A DNA stretch of 64,000 nt from Flavobacterium sp. GSB-24 (lineage in GTDB: Bacteria; Bacteroidota; Bacteroidia; Flavobacteriales; Flavobacteriaceae), in assembly GCF_027924665.1 (NCBI RefSeq), contig NZ_AP027043.1, positions 868,001-932,000 on the forward strand. The letters are read 5' to 3'. Below, one piece after another: positions 42,354 to 50,863 of this stretch. Each line of letters begins with the position of its first letter. Within the stretch, counting starts at the first letter, position 1. The notes under the pieces are model-generated. The model was not told where the DNA came from, searched no databases, and was given only the letters and a program-made list of their open reading frames with translations. A program made the translations under genes and the position numbers.

Positions 42354-42986
42354 TTAAGGCTTTAATTGAATGGTATTATTCATGAGGGTCGATTTTTTAA
42401 GAACACTGTACATACTTTGTTTTAAAAAAACGGTCTTTTTGTTTGCAGAAATTTTACTGTTTGAATTGTTCACAGAAAGAATGTCTTTGTCAAAACTATA
42501 AATAGCGATAATGCTGGCTTCTTCAAGGTCTTTCTTTTTCTTCGGGTCGTTTACGACTTTTTCTGGAATTGGATAAGAGGCGATTCTTTCAAAATTTTTG
42601 CCGCTTCCGCTAAAGTGAATTTGATCACGCTGATTGTTGATTGTATTAACAACAGCATTTAATGCTTTTAGATTGGCATAATTGAGTTTGATAATGAAAA
42701 CGTAATTGTCAAAATCTGTTTTTGTGGTTACATTTGAGATTCCGTCAATTTTCGAAGCTTTAGATTTAAAGTCTTCCAGTTTTTGGCTGATTTCCTGTTC
42801 GTTTGGGATTTTAACGCCATCGACTTCTTCCAGCCAGATTGCAGATTTGGTCTTAAACCAAGATCGTGAAAAGTCGATCATAAGAGTATATTCGCCACTT
42901 TGATCGTCGTGGTGTTTGATTCTTTCTGTTATCTCAAAACAACTTGTTAAGAGCAAACAGCAAAATAAAGCGAGAAATTTCTTCAT
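42354..42986 (-). CDS. Hypothetical lipoprotein
   Basis: A 210-residue predicted lipoprotein (lipobox LTSC, Cys16). It has an alpha/beta mature domain with GEYTLMIDFSRSWF and a long central helix region (EQEISQKLEDFKSKASKI). Not recognised. First gene of a two-gene operon with the secreted 610-residue protein; they probably work together in the envelope. Confidence 0.75.
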   Translation of the reverse strand: MKKFLALFCCLLLTSCFEITERIKHHDDQSGEYTLMIDFSRSWFKTKSAIWLEEVDGVKIPNEQEISQKLEDFKSKASKIDGISNVTTKTDFDNYVFIIKLNYANLKALNAVVNTINNQRDQIHFSGSGKNFERIASYPIPEKVVNDPKKKKDLEEASIIAIYSFDKDILSVNNSNSKISANKKTVFLKQSMYSVLKKSTLMNNTIQLKP

Positions 42987-43125
42987 TAGACAAATTTAGA
43001 CGGAAATATTTTAAAAACCTTATTTAAGTTAAATTCTAAATGGAAACCGAAACTTAAATCAAATTTTTAGATAATATTAACGGATTCTAGATCATGCTAA
43101 ACTCCTTATTCTGTTCCTTTTTCTT

Positions 43126-43133
43126 TAACTTTG
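43126..43133 (+). promoter_or_regulatory. -7 box of hemB
   Basis: TAACTTTG, exact TAnnTTTG match. It would give a leader of about 125 bases before the hemB ATG; the last part of the leader repeats AAATCTAA words (43230-43262). Confidence 0.55.
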
Positions 43134-43265
43134 CAGCACTTTCAAAAAAAGTAAAAATCTACAAAAACAAAAAAAGAACAACATCAATTTTAGAAATAAA
43201 GATTAATCAATCTGCTTTCAAAATCAGGTCGTAATCTGAAATCTAAAATCTAAATCTAAATTTAT

Positions 43266-44258
43266 ATGTTTCCATTACAAAGAAACCGTCGTTTAAGAAC
43301 CAATGAATCTATTCGTTCTCTAGTTCGTGAAACCAGTTTAAGTCCGCAGGATTTTATGCTTCCTATGTTTGTTGCAGAAGGAAAAGACATTAAATCTGCT
43401 ATTCCGTCAATGCCGGGAATTTACCGTCATTCGCTGGACAACACGATCAAAGAAGTTAAAGAAGCTTGGGATTTAGGTATTAAAGCGGTAAACATCTATG
43501 TAAAAGTAAGCGACAATTTAAAAGACAATAAAGGAACTGAGGCTTGGAACAAAGACGGTCTAATGCAGCAAACTATCCGCGCGATAAAAGATGCTGTTCC
43601 AGAAATGATCGTTATGCCAGATGTGGCGCTTGATCCGTATTCTATTTATGGTCATGACGGAATTATCGAAAAAGGCCAGTTAATAAACGACGCTACTGTT
43701 GACGCTTTAACCCGTATGAGTTTAAGCCACGCAGAAGCTGGTGCCGATTTTGTAGCGCCAAGCGACATGATGGATGGACGCGTTTTGGCGATCAGAAAAG
43801 CGTTGGAAGAAAACGGACATCATAATGTGGGAATTATGAGCTACAGTGCAAAATATGCTTCGGCATTTTACGGACCTTTCCGCGATGCTTTAGATTCTGC
43901 TCCAGTTGACACACAAGATATTCCAAAAGATAAAAAAACATACCAAATGGATTATGCTAACCGAATTGAAGGAATTCGCGAAGCATTATTAGACGTTGAA
44001 GAAGGTGCAGATATCGTAATGGTAAAACCTGGAATTGCGTATTTGGATATCGTCCGCGAAGTAAAAAATGCTGTTCATGTTCCTGTAGCGGTTTACCAAG
44101 TTTCTGGCGAATACGCAATGGTAAAGGCCGCAGCAGAAAGAGGATGGCTGGATCATGACAAAATTATGATAGAGCAACTATATTGCATTAAGCGTGCGGG
44201 CGCTAGTATTATCTCGACTTATTTCGCAAAAGAAGCCGCAGTTTTATTAAATAAATAA
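43266..44258 (+). CDS. hemB: Delta-aminolevulinic acid dehydratase (porphobilinogen synthase)
   Basis: Condenses two 5-aminolevulinate molecules to porphobilinogen. 330 residues: RNRRLRTNESIRSLVRET at the start, FVAPSDMMDGRV, the Schiff-base Lys regions MSYSAKYASAFYGPFRDA (about residues 192-209) and MVKPGIAYLDIV (about 249-260). The metal-site loop DVALDPYSIYGHDG lacks the cysteine triad of zinc enzymes, pointing to the Mg-dependent type. It is placed 6 kb from hemF and cotranscribed with a cytochrome c gene two bases downstream. Confidence 0.97.
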   Translation: MFPLQRNRRLRTNESIRSLVRETSLSPQDFMLPMFVAEGKDIKSAIPSMPGIYRHSLDNTIKEVKEAWDLGIKAVNIYVKVSDNLKDNKGTEAWNKDGLMQQTIRAIKDAVPEMIVMPDVALDPYSIYGHDGIIEKGQLINDATVDALTRMSLSHAEAGADFVAPSDMMDGRVLAIRKALEENGHHNVGIMSYSAKYASAFYGPFRDALDSAPVDTQDIPKDKKTYQMDYANRIEGIREALLDVEEGADIVMVKPGIAYLDIVREVKNAVHVPVAVYQVSGEYAMVKAAAERGWLDHDKIMIEQLYCIKRAGASIISTYFAKEAAVLLNK

Positions 44259-44260
44259 AG

Positions 44261-44659
44261 ATGAGAAAGGTTTTATTTTTAGCTGCCGTTTTAGCGTTTG
44301 CCTCTTGTAAAAAAGAAGGTTCTGAGAGCAATACCTCAACAACAGAATCGTATTCTGAAGGAGAATCGGCGAAAGCCAAAACTCCAGAAGAACTTGGAAA
44401 ACAAATTTTTGAAGGAACTGGGAACTGCGTTGCATGCCATCAGCCTGATCAAAAAGTGATTGGACCAAGTATTAAAGAAATTGCCAAAATCTACAAAGAT
44501 AAAAATGGCGATATTGTGACTTTCTTAAAAGGAAAAGGAGAACCAATTGTCGACCCGAGCCAGTTTGAGGTTATGAAAACAAACTTTGCCATTACACAAG
44601 CAATGTCTGATGAAGAATTGAAAGCTATTGAAGCTTACATTTATAGTAATTTGAAATAA
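44261..44659 (+). CDS. Lipid-anchored c-type cytochrome
   Basis: A 132-residue lipoprotein (lipobox FASC, Cys16) with a Ser/Glu linker and one heme c site, NCVACH (Cys56, Cys59, His60). The likely axial Met is in the FEVMKTNFAITQAMSDEELKAI region near the C-terminus. A class I monoheme cytochrome for electron transfer in the periplasm. It starts two bases after hemB: a heme protein cotranscribed with a heme synthesis gene. Confidence 0.92.
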   Translation: MRKVLFLAAVLAFASCKKEGSESNTSTTESYSEGESAKAKTPEELGKQIFEGTGNCVACHQPDQKVIGPSIKEIAKIYKDKNGDIVTFLKGKGEPIVDPSQFEVMKTNFAITQAMSDEELKAIEAYIYSNLK

Positions 44660-44667
44660 CAGCACAA

Positions 44668-44850
44668 TGATGTTCCTTAGGAACATTTGATCGGTAAAAA
44701 ATTATATTATAATCCATTTACGTTCCATAGGAACGTTTGATTTTGATATAAATTTTGACGGTCTAACATATCAAACGTTCCTACGGAATGTAAATAAATG
44801 GGTTCGTCAATATTTTTCTACCGACGAAACATTCTTACGGAATGATAACT
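44668..44850. repeat. Single copy of the four-hairpin GTTCC-N3-GGAAC unit
   Basis: Hairpins at 44672-44684 (loop TTA), 44721-44735 (loop ATA), 44776-44790 (TAC) and 44831-44843 (TTA), in the order 1-2-3-4 as in the array at 13310. Words such as CTACCGACGAAACATTC and ATTTGATCGGTA match the array. It lies between convergent genes. Confidence 0.75.
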
Positions 44851-44900
44851 GGGAATAATAACTCATATCTCAAGTTTAAAAACGAATAAAATAGTAAAGC

Positions 44901-44935
44901 AAAAGGGCGGTTCCGAAATTCGAAACCGCCCTTTT
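44901..44935. terminator. Bidirectional terminator
   Basis: AAAAGGGCGGTTCCG pairs with CGAAACCGCCCTTTT (one mismatch) around AAATT, followed by TTTTATTATT. Between the cytochrome gene and the convergent M13 peptidase gene. Confidence 0.8.
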
Positions 44936-44952
44936 TTTATTATTAAAATCGA

Positions 44953-47013
44953 TTACCAGATTTTAACTCGTTTTTCTGGTTCAACATACATTTTATCACC
45001 TTTCTTAATATCGAAAGCTTTGTAGAAAGCATCAACGTTCTGAATTGGCACATAAGCTCTGTACATTCCTGGTGAGTGCGGATCTGTTTTTACTTGGTTT
45101 TTGATCGCTTCGTCTCTAGTTTTTGTTCTCCAAACGGTAGCCCAAGAAATAAAGAAACGTTGTTCTGGCGTAAATCCGTCGATTAAACCTGGATTACCAT
45201 TTTCTTTTAGGTACAATTGTAAACCATCATAAGCAGCATTGATTCCGCCTAAATCTCCAATGTTTTCACCTAATGTAAAATGACCATCAACATGCACTCC
45301 TGGCAATGGCTCAAGCGCGCTGTATTGATTTGCTAAATCTGTTCCTAGAGCTGTAAATTGTTTCAAATCTTCATCTGTCCACCAATCTACTAGATTTCCT
45401 TCAGCATTGTAACGTGCACCAGAATCATCAAATCCATGAGAAATTTCGTGTCCAATTACAGCACCGATTCCACCATAATTAACAGCTTCGTCAGCTTGGT
45501 AATTGTAAAAAGGAGGTTGTAAGATTGCTGCAGGGAATACAATTTCGTTATAAGACGGATTGTAATATGCATTTACCGTTTGAGGAGACATTCCCCATTC
45601 TGTTTTATCAACTGGTTTGCTTAATTTATCGATGCTTTTTTTGAAAGCCCATTTTGATAAATTTTTTGAATTATCAAAATAAGTTCCGCCTTCTGCAGTG
45701 CTTTTAATTGTTAAAGCAGAATAATCTTTCCATTTATCAGGATATCCAATTTTGATGGTGATTTTATTTAATTTCTCAACAGCTTTTACCTTTGTTTCCG
45801 GAGACATCCAAGTCAAAGAATTGATTCTGTTTTTGTAAGCCAAAATCACATTCTGAATCATTTTTTGAGCTTTCTCTTTTGCTTCAGCAGGAAATAATTT
45901 TTCTACATAAAGTTTTCCAAGAGCTTCTCCAACACTACGATTTACTACTGCAAGTGCTCTTTCTTCAGCTGGAAGTTGTTTTATTGCACCTCTTAATGTT
46001 TTGCTGTAAAAATCAAAATTAGCATTATCAATATCTGATGAAAGCTGGCTTGCAGCGCTGTTTAATAAATCCCATTTCAAATATTCTTTCCACTGCCCTA
46101 CTTTGTTTTCTTTAAAAACAGTTTGCAAAGCAGTCATGTATTTAGGCTCGCTTACAATTACGGTATCCAATTTAGTAATGCCCAAACCAGTAAAGTATTC
46201 GTTCCATTTGATTGCCGGCGTCAATTTTTGAATATCAGCAATTGTCATCGGATTGTATTGCAAACGGCTGTCGCGTCTTTCAACTCTGTTTAATCTTGGC
46301 TGAGATAATTCTGTTTCTAAAGCTAAGATTTCAGCAGCGCTTTGTTTTGCTTTTTCTGGAGATTCTCCAATAAACTGAAGCATTCTAGCCACGTGTAATT
46401 CATATTTAGCACGTTTTTCTTTAGAATCTTTATCATCAGAAGTATAGTAATCTTTGTCTGGAAGACCCAATTGGCTTGGAGAAAGATTTACAGAATTTTT
46501 AGAACTGTTTTTATCATCAGCTCCAATGTAAATTCCGAAAAATCCAGAACCGCCTTCTTTTTCCATTTCCACTAAATATTTCTGAACATCAGCAACATTT
46601 TTAATAGCGTCAATTTTTTTCAAATACGGTTTAAGTGGTTCAATACCTCTTTTATTTCTTCCAACAGAATCTAAAACGGTATTGAATAAGTTAACTGCTT
46701 TTCCCTGATCAGTGTTTGACTTGTATTTTGGATTTTTAGAAGCATCTTTTAAAACTGTCATTACATCTTTGTCAGTTCTTTTAATCAGCTCATTAAAACT
46801 TCCCCATGTTGTACGATCACTTGGAATTTCTGTTTTTTGAAGCCAAGTTCCGTTTACATATTTAAAAAAATCCTGACTTGGGCTAACTTTAGTATCCATA
46901 TAAGATACATTGATACCTGGTTCCTTTGAGGCTGCGTCTTGGGCTTGAACTGCTGTTAAAGAAAACATTGCAGATATGACACCAAACACAGGTTTAGCAA
47001 ATTGTTTTTTCAT
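44953..47013 (-). CDS. M13 family zinc metallopeptidase (PepO/neprilysin-like)
   Basis: A 686-residue exported endopeptidase with signal peptide (to about residue 24, VQAQ). The N-terminal helical domain begins MDTKVSPSQDFFKYVNGTW; the catalytic domain has the zinc motif GHEISHGFDDSG (about residues 516-527), the third ligand in GENIGDLGGI and the substrate-binding NAYYNPSYNEIVFPAAILQPPF. It ends in the family CxVW-like VKIW. It degrades small peptides in the periplasm or outside. Monocistronic. Confidence 0.96.
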   Translation of the reverse strand: MKKQFAKPVFGVISAMFSLTAVQAQDAASKEPGINVSYMDTKVSPSQDFFKYVNGTWLQKTEIPSDRTTWGSFNELIKRTDKDVMTVLKDASKNPKYKSNTDQGKAVNLFNTVLDSVGRNKRGIEPLKPYLKKIDAIKNVADVQKYLVEMEKEGGSGFFGIYIGADDKNSSKNSVNLSPSQLGLPDKDYYTSDDKDSKEKRAKYELHVARMLQFIGESPEKAKQSAAEILALETELSQPRLNRVERRDSRLQYNPMTIADIQKLTPAIKWNEYFTGLGITKLDTVIVSEPKYMTALQTVFKENKVGQWKEYLKWDLLNSAASQLSSDIDNANFDFYSKTLRGAIKQLPAEERALAVVNRSVGEALGKLYVEKLFPAEAKEKAQKMIQNVILAYKNRINSLTWMSPETKVKAVEKLNKITIKIGYPDKWKDYSALTIKSTAEGGTYFDNSKNLSKWAFKKSIDKLSKPVDKTEWGMSPQTVNAYYNPSYNEIVFPAAILQPPFYNYQADEAVNYGGIGAVIGHEISHGFDDSGARYNAEGNLVDWWTDEDLKQFTALGTDLANQYSALEPLPGVHVDGHFTLGENIGDLGGINAAYDGLQLYLKENGNPGLIDGFTPEQRFFISWATVWRTKTRDEAIKNQVKTDPHSPGMYRAYVPIQNVDAFYKAFDIKKGDKMYVEPEKRVKIW

Positions 47014-47039
47014 AAAAGTTTATGGTTTAAGGGAAAATA

Positions 47040-47047
47040 CAAACATA
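47040..47047 (-). promoter_or_regulatory. -7 box of the M13 peptidase gene
   Basis: Minus-strand TATGTTTG, TAnnTTTG match, 27 bases before the ATG. Confidence 0.55.
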
Positions 47048-47215
47048 TTGTTATTATTTCTAAAATTGTGTTAAAATTCTAACTGGAAAATATAAAGACA
47101 CATAAATTTCACAAACATGAATTTTTAACTAATCAATTAGTTGCATATTGATCGTAAAAGTTACAAAAGGCTGTTAAAAAAATATTCGAGTAAAGTTTTT
47201 AAAATCTGCTTTTTG

Positions 47216-47223
47216 TATTTTTG
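47216..47223 (+). promoter_or_regulatory. -7 box of the SCO gene
   Basis: TATTTTTG, TAnnTTTG match, followed by CGCC. It overlaps an in-frame TTG (47221) and therefore argues for the ATG at 47239 as the true start. Confidence 0.6.
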
Positions 47224-47238
47224 CGCCAAATTATTTTT

Positions 47239-47904
47239 ATGAAATCGCTTTTATACAAATACCGCAAATTCTTTATTGTTTTAATAGTGTTTTCGGTTGT
47301 TACGATATCTTTGTTTTACTCTGCCTTAAAACCTAAAAAGACGCTGCCAATTTATAATCCAGCCGATGTAAATCCTGAATTGGTTGACAGTACCATTCAA
47401 TATAAAAGCAAATACCATACAATTGCCGATTTTTCATTTGTAAACCAAAACGGCGATACCATTACACAGAAAAATTACGAAGGAAAAATTTATGTTGCAG
47501 ACTTCTTCTTTACAACCTGCGGATCTATCTGTCCAAAAATGTCAACCAATCTTGTTGATGTTCAAAAGGCTGTTTTAAACAATCCGAAAGTAATGCTGCT
47601 TTCGCATACTGTTTTTCCAGAAGTTGACAGTGTTTCTGTTTTAAAAGCCTACGCTATAAAATATGGCGTTGTCGACAGCAAATGGAATTTGGTTACGGGC
47701 GATAAAAAAGAAATCTACAAAATGGCCAGAAAATCGTACTTGGCAGTTAAACTCGGAAGACCAGACCAGTTGTATGATATGGTTCATACAGAGAATTTTG
47801 TTTTGGTAGATCAAAAACGCCGCGTTAGAGGTTTTTATGACGGAACAAACAAAGAAGACATAAAACGTCTTTTAGAAGACATCGATTTCCTTTCTCAAGA
47901 GTAA
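47239..47904 (+). CDS. SCO1/SenC family copper protein
   Basis: A 221-residue membrane-anchored thioredoxin-fold protein (N-terminal helix about 9-29) that delivers copper to, or reduces, the Cu-A site of cytochrome oxidase. The copper ligands are in TTCGSICPKM (C-x3-C-P) and the His in YDMVHTENFVLVD. An upstream TTG start would fall on the promoter. Adjacent to the feo operon on the same strand but with a separate promoter between. Confidence 0.93.
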   Translation: MKSLLYKYRKFFIVLIVFSVVTISLFYSALKPKKTLPIYNPADVNPELVDSTIQYKSKYHTIADFSFVNQNGDTITQKNYEGKIYVADFFFTTCGSICPKMSTNLVDVQKAVLNNPKVMLLSHTVFPEVDSVSVLKAYAIKYGVVDSKWNLVTGDKKEIYKMARKSYLAVKLGRPDQLYDMVHTENFVLVDQKRRVRGFYDGTNKEDIKRLLEDIDFLSQE

Positions 47905-47929
47905 AAAGCCTTATTTTTAGAAACATTTA

Positions 47930-47952
47930 GCATTTGCGAAGGTGTTAAATGC
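47930..47952. promoter_or_regulatory. Inverted repeat upstream of feoA
   Basis: GCATTT-N11-AAATGC directly before the TTG (47954-47956) that serves as -33 element of feoA. Possible operator; not matched to any known regulator. Confidence 0.35.
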
Positions 47953-47974
47953 CTTGGAATAAAGAATAATTGCC

Positions 47975-47982
47975 TACTTTTG
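47975..47982 (+). promoter_or_regulatory. -7 box of the feo operon
   Basis: TACTTTTG fits TAnnTTTG, with TTG 18 bases upstream (47954-47956), close to ideal spacing. The start codon of feoA is 25 bases downstream. Confidence 0.65.
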
Positions 47983-48007
47983 CAATCTAAATTCAATCTA
48001 AATAAGC

Positions 48008-48247
48008 TTGCAAAATACAATACACACTCTGAAAAAAGGCGAAAAAGCCATTATCAAAGATTTTGATATCGATCTTATTCCACTGAAATTATTAGAAATG
48101 GGTTGTCTTCCTGGCAGCTTAGTTGAATTACTGCAGATTGCTCCTTTTGGAGATCCTCTATATTTGGATATTAACGGTTCGCATGTAGCGATTCGTATCG
48201 AAACGGCTCGCGAAATTGAAGTTGAACTTATCAAAACCAATTTGTAA
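48008..48247 (+). CDS. feoA: FeoA ferrous iron transport protein A
   Basis: A 79-residue SH3-like accessory protein of Fe(II) uptake that binds FeoB. The TTG at 48008 is used as start because there is no in-frame ATG upstream and the next Met (LLEMGCLPG) is inside the domain; residues then read MQNTIHTLKKGEKAII. IPLKLLEMGCLPGSLVELLQIAPFGDP is characteristic. Its stop overlaps the feoB start (TAATG). Confidence 0.92.
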   Translation: MQNTIHTLKKGEKAIIKDFDIDLIPLKLLEMGCLPGSLVELLQIAPFGDPLYLDINGSHVAIRIETAREIEVELIKTNL

Positions 48248-50346
48248 TGAGTGTTCAAAATATCAATGTTGCCCTTATCGGAAATCCGAATACTGGAAAA
48301 ACCTCTGTTTTTAATCAGTTAACTGGTCTTAACCAGCAAGTTGGGAATTATCCTGGAATTACTGTTGAGAAAAAAATAGGTTTTTGCAAACTACCTCATA
48401 ATATAAAAGCTAATATTCTTGATTTACCAGGAACGTACAGCTTGAATGCAAGTTCGATGGATGAAAGTGTGGTTATTGAACTTTTGCTAAATAAAAACGA
48501 CAAATTATTTCCAGATGTTGCCGTTGTAGTAACAGATGTTGAAAACCTGAAACGAAATTTACTGATTTATACACAAATCAAAGACCTTGAAATTCCGACG
48601 ATATTGGTGATTAACATGTCTGATCGTATGGAAAGAAAGGGAATTAGTTTGGATATTCCGTATTTAGAGGAAAAACTAAAAACTAAAATCGCCCTAGTAA
48701 GTTCTCGCAAAGGTTTAGGAATTGATGAATTAAAAGAATTAATTGTTTCCTATAAAACCCTTCCAAGCGAACCCTGTTTAAATGCTTCAGTAATTGATCC
48801 TGAGTATTTTGAAAAATTACAGCATGCCTTTCCCAATCAATTAATGTACAAATTGTGGCTGGTAATTACGCAGGATGTTAACTTTTCTAATTTAGATCGA
48901 AACGAAGTTCGAAGTACTTTAACGAAATCACATTCAGAATTAAAGCGTTTACAGCAAAAAGAAACCATCAAAAGATACCAATTTATAAATGATGTTTTAA
49001 AAGAAGGTTTAAAAGTTGATGCTTCGATGGCTAAAGATATTCGCGCCAAATTGGACCGCGTTTTAACACACAAAGTTTGGGGTTACGTGATTTTCTTTGC
49101 TATTTTATTTTTGATTTTTCAATCAATTTTCAGCTGGTCAACTATTCCAATGGATTTCATTGACAGCACTTTTGCTTCTTTAAGCAGCTGGGTTGCAGCA
49201 GAACTTCCAAGCGGTATTTTGACTGATTTATTGTCGCAGGGAATTATTCCAGGAATTGGCGGTGTTATTATTTTCATTCCGCAGATTGCCTTTTTATTCC
49301 TCTTTATTTCGATTCTGGAAGAAAGTGGTTATATGAGCCGAGTTGTTTTTCTAATGGATAAAATAATGCGCAGGTTCGGACTTTCAGGAAAAAGCGTCGT
49401 GCCTTTAATTTCAGGAACAGCTTGTGCGATTCCGGCAATTATGGCTACTCGAAATATAGAGAATTGGAAAGAACGCCTTATTACGATCTTAGTAACGCCA
49501 TTCACGACTTGCTCTGCAAGATTACCTGTTTATGCTATTATTATTTCTTTGGTTATTCCGAGTAAACGCGTTTTCGGGATTTTAAATCTTCAAGGATTAA
49601 CCTTAATGTCACTTTACGTTTTAGGTTTTGTTGCGGCGATTTTATCGGCTTATATTTTGAATAAAGTTTTAAAACTAAACTCTAAAACGTATTTTGTTGT
49701 CGAAATGCCGAGTTACAAAATGCCGCTTTTAAAAAATGTCGGAATTAATGTTGTGGAGAAAACAAAAGCATTTATTGTTGGCGCAGGTAAAATCATCTTG
49801 GCGATATCGGTTATTTTATGGTTTTTAGCTTCATACGGACCTGGAAAAGATTTTAACGAAGCTGAGTCTATCGTAAAAGAAAGATTTGCCACTAAAACTT
49901 TAGATGAAACTCAGTTTGAAAACGAAGTTGCTTCTCAAAAACTAGAAAACTCTTATATCGGATTAATGGGAAGAGCGATCGAACCAGCAATTGCGCCTTT
50001 GGGTTACGATTGGAAAATCGGAATTGCATTAATCAGCTCTTTTGCAGCCCGTGAAGTTTTCGTAGGAACTCTTGCGACTATTTACAGTGTTGGAGATACA
50101 GATAACGAATCGACCATAAAAAGCAAAATGCAAGCAGAAATACGTCCAGATACTGGTAAAAAAGTATTTGATTTCGCCACTGGAATATCTTTACTGTTGT
50201 TTTATGCTTTTGCTATGCAGTGTGCCAGTACTTTGGCTATTACTAAAAAGGAAACCAATTCTTGGAAATGGCCGGCAATGCAGCTGGTCTTAATGAGCGG
50301 ACTGGCTTATTTTACCGCATTAATTGCGTATCAACTTTTAAAATAA
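48247..50346 (+). CDS. feoB: FeoB ferrous iron transporter
   Basis: A 699-residue Fe(II) importer of the inner membrane. The N-terminal GTPase domain has G1 GNPNTGKTS (about 11-19), G2 region NYPGITVEKK, G3 LDLPGTYSL and G4 NMSD (about 124-127); a helical GDI part follows, then two Gate-type membrane halves with GTACAIPAIMATR and TCSARLPVYAI metal-path cysteines. Coupled to feoA by a one-base overlap. Confidence 0.97.
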   Translation: MSVQNINVALIGNPNTGKTSVFNQLTGLNQQVGNYPGITVEKKIGFCKLPHNIKANILDLPGTYSLNASSMDESVVIELLLNKNDKLFPDVAVVVTDVENLKRNLLIYTQIKDLEIPTILVINMSDRMERKGISLDIPYLEEKLKTKIALVSSRKGLGIDELKELIVSYKTLPSEPCLNASVIDPEYFEKLQHAFPNQLMYKLWLVITQDVNFSNLDRNEVRSTLTKSHSELKRLQQKETIKRYQFINDVLKEGLKVDASMAKDIRAKLDRVLTHKVWGYVIFFAILFLIFQSIFSWSTIPMDFIDSTFASLSSWVAAELPSGILTDLLSQGIIPGIGGVIIFIPQIAFLFLFISILEESGYMSRVVFLMDKIMRRFGLSGKSVVPLISGTACAIPAIMATRNIENWKERLITILVTPFTTCSARLPVYAIIISLVIPSKRVFGILNLQGLTLMSLYVLGFVAAILSAYILNKVLKLNSKTYFVVEMPSYKMPLLKNVGINVVEKTKAFIVGAGKIILAISVILWFLASYGPGKDFNEAESIVKERFATKTLDETQFENEVASQKLENSYIGLMGRAIEPAIAPLGYDWKIGIALISSFAAREVFVGTLATIYSVGDTDNESTIKSKMQAEIRPDTGKKVFDFATGISLLLFYAFAMQCASTLAITKKETNSWKWPAMQLVLMSGLAYFTALIAYQLLK

Positions 50347-50352
50347 AAAATT

Positions 50353-50475
50353 ATGATTCAGCAAATTATAGCTTTTGCCATATTAGGATTTGCAGTAGCT
50401 TTTCTGATCAAAAAATTCTTTTTTAAATCTAAAAAGAAAAAAGACTGCGGCGATGGAGATTGTGGGTGTTCTTAG
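50353..50475 (+). CDS. FeoB-associated Cys-rich membrane peptide
   Basis: A 40-residue protein six bases after feoB: one membrane helix (IIAFAILGFAVAFLI), a Lys-rich stretch and a cysteine cluster DCGDGDCGCS at the end. This is the plan of the FeoB-associated small membrane proteins (Pfam FeoB_associated). It probably stabilises FeoB or hands on Fe(II); the role is inferred. Confidence 0.88.
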   Translation: MIQQIIAFAILGFAVAFLIKKFFFKSKKKKDCGDGDCGCS

Positions 50476-50555
50476 TTTTTGGGACAAAGATGCAAAGATT
50501 CAAAGGGACAAAGGTTTTCCTGCTTATACCTTTAGTTTACAAATATAACTTAATG

Positions 50556-50594
50556 AAAAGCTTCACAGAGATTTATCAATCTTGTGAAGCTTTT
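50556..50594 (+). terminator. Terminator of the feo operon
   Basis: A perfect 12-bp stem AAAAGCTTCACA with a 15-base loop, followed by TAATTTT. About 80 bases after the small Cys-rich gene. Confidence 0.75.
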
Positions 50595-50665
50595 TAATTT
50601 TCAAAAAATGTCTTATTATGATATTTTAAAATCCATAAATAGCTTATTTGTATATTTTTTGATAT

Positions 50666-50673
50666 TATTTTTG
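50666..50673 (+). promoter_or_regulatory. -7 box of a small membrane peptide gene
   Basis: TATTTTTG fits TAnnTTTG and lies 19 bases before the ATG at 50693; TTTG at 50647-50650 could be the -33 element, with short spacing. Confidence 0.5.
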
Positions 50674-50692
50674 AAATTCAAAATTCATTAAA

Positions 50693-50803
50693 ATGTCACC
50701 AGAAGATAAGAAAGAAATAATCAGAGATAATAGAGTTGCTCGCTTATTATGGTTCACACTAGGCTTTTTTGCTGCATTACTTATAACTTGGCATTTAAAG
50801 TAG
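50693..50803 (+). CDS. Small single-helix membrane protein (36 aa)
   Basis: Reads MSPEDKKEIIRDNRVARLLW and then a hydrophobic helix FTLGFFAALLITWH ending in LK. It has a charged N-terminus and one membrane helix, its own promoter-like box, and AT-rich leader; no homology recognised. It lies alone between the feo terminator and the HD hydrolase. Confidence 0.55.
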   Translation: MSPEDKKEIIRDNRVARLLWFTLGFFAALLITWHLK

Positions 50804-50863
50804 AAGTGTTCTGGGTATTTCTATAGAATATAAAATTGAAAACTGAGACTGAAAACTGAGAAC

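Noticed and set aside
47221..47238. TTG start for the SCO protein
   Set aside because: The TTG is part of the -7 box TATTTTTG; the ATG at 47239 gives a normal membrane anchor.
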